Source: Bacteroidota bacterium (GTDB lineage Bacteria; Bacteroidota; Bacteroidia; Bacteroidales; UBA7960). From it: a DNA stretch of 33,200 nucleotides. The notes beneath the pieces are model-generated. The model ran no database searches and was not told where the DNA came from. It worked only from the letters and a program-made list of their open reading frames with translations. A program made the translations under genes and the position numbers. This document shows positions 29,686-33,200 of the stretch, piece by piece. The DNA lies in NCBI GenBank assembly GCA_007693555.1, contig REDJ01000073.1:1-33200 (forward strand), read 5' to 3'. Every line of letters starts with the position of its first letter. Position 1 is the stretch's first letter.

Positions 29686-32130
29686 TTATGTATCCTCCCG
29701 GCTGTGGGGATATAAATCAGGAAATCTTTGCGGATTATAAAAGTGCATGATTTCATATACAGCATCAAAAACATCTTCCGCATTTGGGTTTGAAAAATAA
29801 TCGCCGTCTGTGCTGTATGCAGCGCGATGATCTTTGGCGGTAACAGTAGCGGGTTTAGCATCCAGATACAGATATCCGTTTTGTTCTTCTAATACTTTTT
29901 GCATCATAAATGCAGTAGCACCGCCCGGAACATCTTCATCGAAAAATACGATTTTGTTTGTCTTCTTGAGTGAATCGATGATTGTTTTATCAATATCGAA
30001 GGGAAGCAAGGTTTGCACATCAATCAATTCTACAGCAATTCCATAATCTTTGAGTTGATCTGCGGCATCTTCTGCTATCCTGACGCAAGAACCGTAAGTT
30101 ACAAGAGTAACATCGTCTCCCTCACGCAGTATCTCAGGCTTGCCCAGGGGTATGGTATATTCTCCAATGTTATCGGGAAGTATTTCTTTGAGCCTGTACC
30201 CATTGAGGGGCTCAATAATAAGGGCCGGGTCATCAGACTGAAGCATTGTATTGTAAAAGCCGGCTGCCTGGGTCATATTGCGTGGAACAAGAACATATAC
30301 TCCCCGAATTGAATTGATCACCATACTCAGAGGACTACCGGAATGCCAAATCCCTTCGAGTCTGTGGCCACGGGTGCTTATGATCATGGGAGCTTTCTGT
30401 CCACCGACTGTGCGGTAATGCAGGGTTGCCAGGTCGTCGCTTAACACCTGCAGGGCATAAATCAAATAATCGAAATACTGTATCTCTGCAATGGGATGTA
30501 ATCCGCGCAGTGCCAATCCAAGTGCCTGTCCTATGATAGTTGCTTCCCTGATTCCGGTGTCACCCACCCGCAATTCACCATATTTTTCCTGCATGCCTTC
30601 AAGGGTTTGATTTACACCACCAATCTTACCTACATCTTCGCCAAAAATCAGGACCTCAGGATATTTACTCAACATATAATCAAAATTGGCTTGCAGTATT
30701 TCACGGCCATTTACTTTTTTACTTTCTTCAGAATATGTGGGTTTTACTTCTTTTACTTTCATTGCCGACATTTCCGACTGGCTGTATATATGTGATGAAT
30801 AACGAATGTCGCTATCCTTGAGGGTTTCGTTAAGCCATTTACTCACCTGCATTTTGAGTGATTCCTCTGTGGTACATCTGTGGCAAATGAGCCTGAGTAT
30901 CTTTTTTGCAGTGCTTGCTACATCTTTCCTGATAGGTTCTCCCACTCTCTTCAAATCCTGAATCAGTGCATCAATTTTATCTACCTTCAGGCACTGGCAT
31001 TGAGTGATGTTTACCATCTGCACAAAATCATCCCTCATTTTCTTAATGGGTTTCTGATAATTGTTCCAGGCATTCTTTTTTGCTTCCTTGGTGCTTGCAA
31101 CAGCTTCCTGTTCTATTTTATCAAGTTCTTTTTCAGTGGCAATATCCTGTGAAAGAATCCACTTGCGCATCTGGTTGAGGCAGTCATATTCCTTTTCCCA
31201 TGCCATGCGTTTTTCATCCTTGTAACGCTCGTGTGAGCCACTGGTTGAATGGCCTTGTGGTTGAGTTACCTCGGTAATATGAAACAAAACGGGAACATGT
31301 TCTTTACGGCAAATCTCCACACCCTTTTTATAGGTCTCTATAAGCCCGGGATAGTCCCAGCCTTTGGCAGTGAAAATCTCAAAACCTTTGTTTTCCTTAT
31401 CACGCTGAAAACCTTTCAGGGCTTCTGAAATGCTTTTCTTAACAGTCTGGTAATCAATAGGTACGCTTATACCGTATCCATCATCCCAGACTGACATAGC
31501 CATGGGAACCTGGAGTACACCGGCTGCATTCATGGTTTCAAAGAACAGGCCTTCACTGGTAGATGAATCTCCAATGGTACCAAATGCTACCTCACTACCA
31601 TTATTGGAAAAATTTTTCTGAATACTTTTATCAGGATGGTTTTTATACACTTTTGATGCCTGGGCAAGTCCCAGCAAACGGGGCATCTGTCCGGCAGTGG
31701 GGGAGATATCTGCACTGGTGTTTTTCTGTTTGGTCAGGTCTTTCCAGTTGCCCTGTTCGTCGAGACTGCGGGAGGCAAAATGATTATTCATCATGCGGCC
31801 GCCATTGGAAGGGTTCGCCTGCAGGTCAGTATCGCCGTAAAGCTGGGCAAATAACTCCTCCAGTGTGGTCATTCCGGCAGCAAGCATAAAGGTCTGGTCG
31901 CGATAGTACCCACTGCGCCAGTCTCCATTACGAAAAGTCTTGGCCATGGCAATCTGGGCTACTTCTTTACCGTCACCCATGATGCCAAATTTAGCTTTAC
32001 CTGTAAGCGCTTCCCTGCGCCCCAAAATACTTGCCTGACGACTTTCGTGAGCCAGCCGGTAATCATTTAGGATTTCTTTTTTTTGGGCCTCAGTATATTT
32101 ACTCTTTTTCTTTGTTTCTGCTACAGACAT
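29686..32130 (-). CDS. Fused alpha-beta E1 component of a 2-oxoacid dehydrogenase
   Basis: An 814-residue thiamine-diphosphate enzyme. The alpha half (about 1-400) carries GDSSTSEG (G187, D188) and WDDGYGIS (215-222) at the cofactor site. The beta half (about 470-814) has IFGEDVG (E498, catalytic Glu), ALGLALRG, the YRTVGGQKAP segment and DVQTLLPFD. It decarboxylates pyruvate or a branched-chain 2-oxoacid and passes the acyl group to E2 lipoyl. Such fusions are familiar in Bacteroidota. The usual GDG...NN motif is replaced by GDS...WDD, as I recall for this branch. E2 and E3 are not in the window. It is transcribed alone from a strong promoter, with an inverted repeat at -33. Substrate choice is undecided. 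Confidence 0.92.
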   Translation of the reverse strand: MSVAETKKKSKYTEAQKKEILNDYRLAHESRQASILGRREALTGKAKFGIMGDGKEVAQIAMAKTFRNGDWRSGYYRDQTFMLAAGMTTLEELFAQLYGDTDLQANPSNGGRMMNNHFASRSLDEQGNWKDLTKQKNTSADISPTAGQMPRLLGLAQASKVYKNHPDKSIQKNFSNNGSEVAFGTIGDSSTSEGLFFETMNAAGVLQVPMAMSVWDDGYGISVPIDYQTVKKSISEALKGFQRDKENKGFEIFTAKGWDYPGLIETYKKGVEICRKEHVPVLFHITEVTQPQGHSTSGSHERYKDEKRMAWEKEYDCLNQMRKWILSQDIATEKELDKIEQEAVASTKEAKKNAWNNYQKPIKKMRDDFVQMVNITQCQCLKVDKIDALIQDLKRVGEPIRKDVASTAKKILRLICHRCTTEESLKMQVSKWLNETLKDSDIRYSSHIYSQSEMSAMKVKEVKPTYSEESKKVNGREILQANFDYMLSKYPEVLIFGEDVGKIGGVNQTLEGMQEKYGELRVGDTGIREATIIGQALGLALRGLHPIAEIQYFDYLIYALQVLSDDLATLHYRTVGGQKAPMIISTRGHRLEGIWHSGSPLSMVINSIRGVYVLVPRNMTQAAGFYNTMLQSDDPALIIEPLNGYRLKEILPDNIGEYTIPLGKPEILREGDDVTLVTYGSCVRIAEDAADQLKDYGIAVELIDVQTLLPFDIDKTIIDSLKKTNKIVFFDEDVPGGATAFMMQKVLEEQNGYLYLDAKPATVTAKDHRAAYSTDGDYFSNPNAEDVFDAVYEIMHFYNPQRFPDLYPHSREDT

Positions 32131-32184
32131 TTTTTTAAGGGTATATAGAAATTTTTATATTTTCTGTTGTGTTTTGCCTATATA

Positions 32185-32214
32185 CAAAAATAACGAAAAT
32201 GTCTGATTGTTCAA
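32185..32214 (-). promoter_or_regulatory. Promoter of the fused E1 gene
   Basis: On the minus strand TTG (32214-32212), 19 nt, TATTTTTG (32192-32185): a full Bacteroidota promoter at ideal spacing. Start expected near 32179, leader about 49 nt. Confidence 0.7.
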
Positions 32215-32231
32215 TTGGAGGGAAATTGAAC
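32209..32231. promoter_or_regulatory. Inverted repeat overlapping the E1 -33 element, candidate operator
   Basis: GTTCAATT (32209-32216) and AATTGAAC (32224-32231) are perfect 8-bp arms around a 7-nt spacer. The left arm contains the -33 TTG of the E1 promoter. It lies 33 bp beyond the stop of the upstream minus-strand gene but has no T tract, so an operator is more likely than a terminator. Confidence 0.5.
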
Positions 32232-32264
32232 TTCACTTTTTTTGAGTTGAGTAAGGATTATAAT

Positions 32265-33200
32265 TTATTGATCAATGATATTTAGTTTCGATGAGGACCG
32301 GACATTTAAATGATTCCGAACTTTTTTGTCCAGAACTGCAATTTTATCTTTTGGAATCTTTAATTCAAGTATTACATTCTGATTCCTCCATCCATCATCC
32401 TTATCAAAATAAAATACCGGATCCAGAATAAGCAAAGAATCCTTTTGAAGGAAAGTATATTCAATATTTGAAACGTTCCGGCCTGCCTGTGACGGGGAAG
32501 AGCCCCTGGATGCCTTGGTTACCTTTAGAACCATATCGTTATTTTTTGATTCTAAAATGATAAGTTCAGGATTTCCGAATCTCCTGTCATGAGTTTCCTG
32601 CCAGCCTATGCTTCTTCCACCAAATCTTACGGTTTTCCAATATATTGCTTCATTTTTAATTTTGTCAGTATCTAACTGGATATATAAATTAGGCCATTGA
32701 CTGTCGGTTAATACATATTCAGCCCTCCCTTCGGTATAAGAAGCAAAGTTTTTAAATCCTCTGGCAGTGGCGAGCCCGAGTGTTGCAATGGCGGCTAACC
32801 ACAGAATCAATGTTATAACACCCAGGTATTTTGAAGGGTTTTTAATGTCAAATAACAGTTGAATACCCGCAAATAATATCCAGAAAATGGGTATCCCAAC
32901 AAGAATTGCTAAAGCTATCATGGTAGCATTGATCCATTGCCCAGAAGAAAAGATAGTGGTAAGTATTTCGGGGAATGAAAAATGAAAAATCCCGTGTGTG
33001 AAATGAAATCCAAAGGGCATAAACCAAAAGCCTGAAATAAGGGCAAGAAGAAATGAAAATGCAATCAATATCAGAATGATACCTGCAGCCTTGGCCACTA
33101 TATTGATAAATCCGGCAGCTATTTGTGCACTATTATCTCTGGCTGCTTTGCTTTTTTCTTTTTTTTTAAAATGCTGCTTTGTTTCCTCAGAAAACTCCTT
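32265..33200 (-). CDS. C-terminal part of a probable PspC-domain membrane protein (partial)
   Basis: The frame is open to the right edge of the window, so the N-terminus is missing. A GTG at 33098 could be read as a start, but the preceding 34 codons are open and coding-like (basic, Lys-rich, then AAGFINIV), so I treat the gene as truncated by the window. Visible are a basic linker, hydrophobic segments (about 33098-33040, 32960-32860 and 32830-32760) and a C-terminal beta-rich domain resembling the DUF4097-like adhesin domain. Bacteroidota PspC proteins have this order after an N-terminal PspC domain. These are linked to envelope stress. The start and the PspC domain itself would lie beyond the window; the identification rests on layout. 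Confidence 0.6.
   Translation of the reverse strand, partial: KEFSEETKQHFKKKEKSKAARDNSAQIAAGFINIVAKAAGIILILIAFSFLLALISGFWFMPFGFHFTHGIFHFSFPEILTTIFSSGQWINATMIALAILVGIPIFWILFAGIQLLFDIKNPSKYLGVITLILWLAAIATLGLATARGFKNFASYTEGRAEYVLTDSQWPNLYIQLDTDKIKNEAIYWKTVRFGGRSIGWQETHDRRFGNPELIILESKNNDMVLKVTKASRGSSPSQAGRNVSNIEYTFLQKDSLLILDPVFYFDKDDGWRNQNVILELKIPKDKIAVLDKKVRNHLNVRSSSKLNIIDQ

Noticed and set aside
1-33200. Mobile elements, CRISPR arrays, tRNA or rRNA genes
   Set aside because: No transposase or integrase, no regularly spaced repeats and no tRNA or rRNA signature seen; base composition looks even throughout.

Overview
The window reads as a chromosomal segment of a Bacteroidota bacterium. The signs are a TonB-dependent receptor with an N-terminal carboxypeptidase-regulatory domain, lipoproteins with an acidic stretch right after the lipid Cys, fused E1 alpha-beta 2-oxoacid dehydrogenase, the rel-fur-purA gene order, low GC, almost no Shine-Dalgarno sequences, and promoters of the Bacteroidota type (TTG, 17-23 nt, TAnnTTTG). 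The exact genus cannot be fixed. I see no rRNA, tRNA, CRISPR, insertion sequence, phage gene or plasmid origin.

Layout. 1-3421 (minus): a putative glycolipid operon of two MGDG-synthase-like glycosyltransferases and a calcineurin-type phosphoesterase. 3737-4504: a TPR protein. 4620-10394: a TonB-dependent receptor divergent from a large acidic-tethered lipoprotein, then a small membrane-anchored unknown. 10557-11493: a MORN-repeat secreted protein and a small secreted regulatory-domain protein. 11913-14322: a four-gene envelope cluster (cytochrome c lipoprotein, OB-fold membrane protein, YceI, DUF5777-like beta-barrel). 14425-17034 (minus): an S9 peptidase. 17192-18472: glyA. 18630-22255: sixA-like phosphatase, ppk1, ppx. 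22346-26741: rel/spoT, fur, purA. 27004-27582: rubrerythrin. 27665-32130 (minus): a DAK2-DegV fusion (both halves of a fatty acid kinase) and the fused E1. 32265 to the right edge (minus): the C-terminal part of a probable PspC-family membrane protein.

The most interesting signal is regulatory. Four promoters carry direct repeats related to TTAACA with an 11-bp period, and in each the last repeat ends exactly 20 nt before the -7 box or its best match: the first glycosyltransferase (3586-3602), the TonB receptor (7626-7642), the divergent lipoprotein (7727-7743) and ppk1 (19179-19195). A fifth, degenerate copy with the same spacing precedes the second glycosyltransferase. The receptor and ppk1 copies share an identical 17-mer. 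The glyA, rel, purA, rubrerythrin, degV and E1 promoters lack it. The architecture is that of PhoB/PhoP boxes, and the hexamer resembles the Bacillus PhoP half-site. If so, the window holds a phosphate-starvation regulon: phospholipid-to-glycolipid remodelling, an undescribed outer-membrane uptake pair for a phosphorus source, and polyphosphate turnover. This is inference from sequence and has not been tested.

The rest is mostly core metabolism and stress physiology: one-carbon metabolism (glyA), stringent response (rel), metal regulation (fur), purine synthesis (purA), peroxide defence (rubrerythrin), fatty acid activation and 2-oxoacid oxidation. Intrinsic terminators separate most units.
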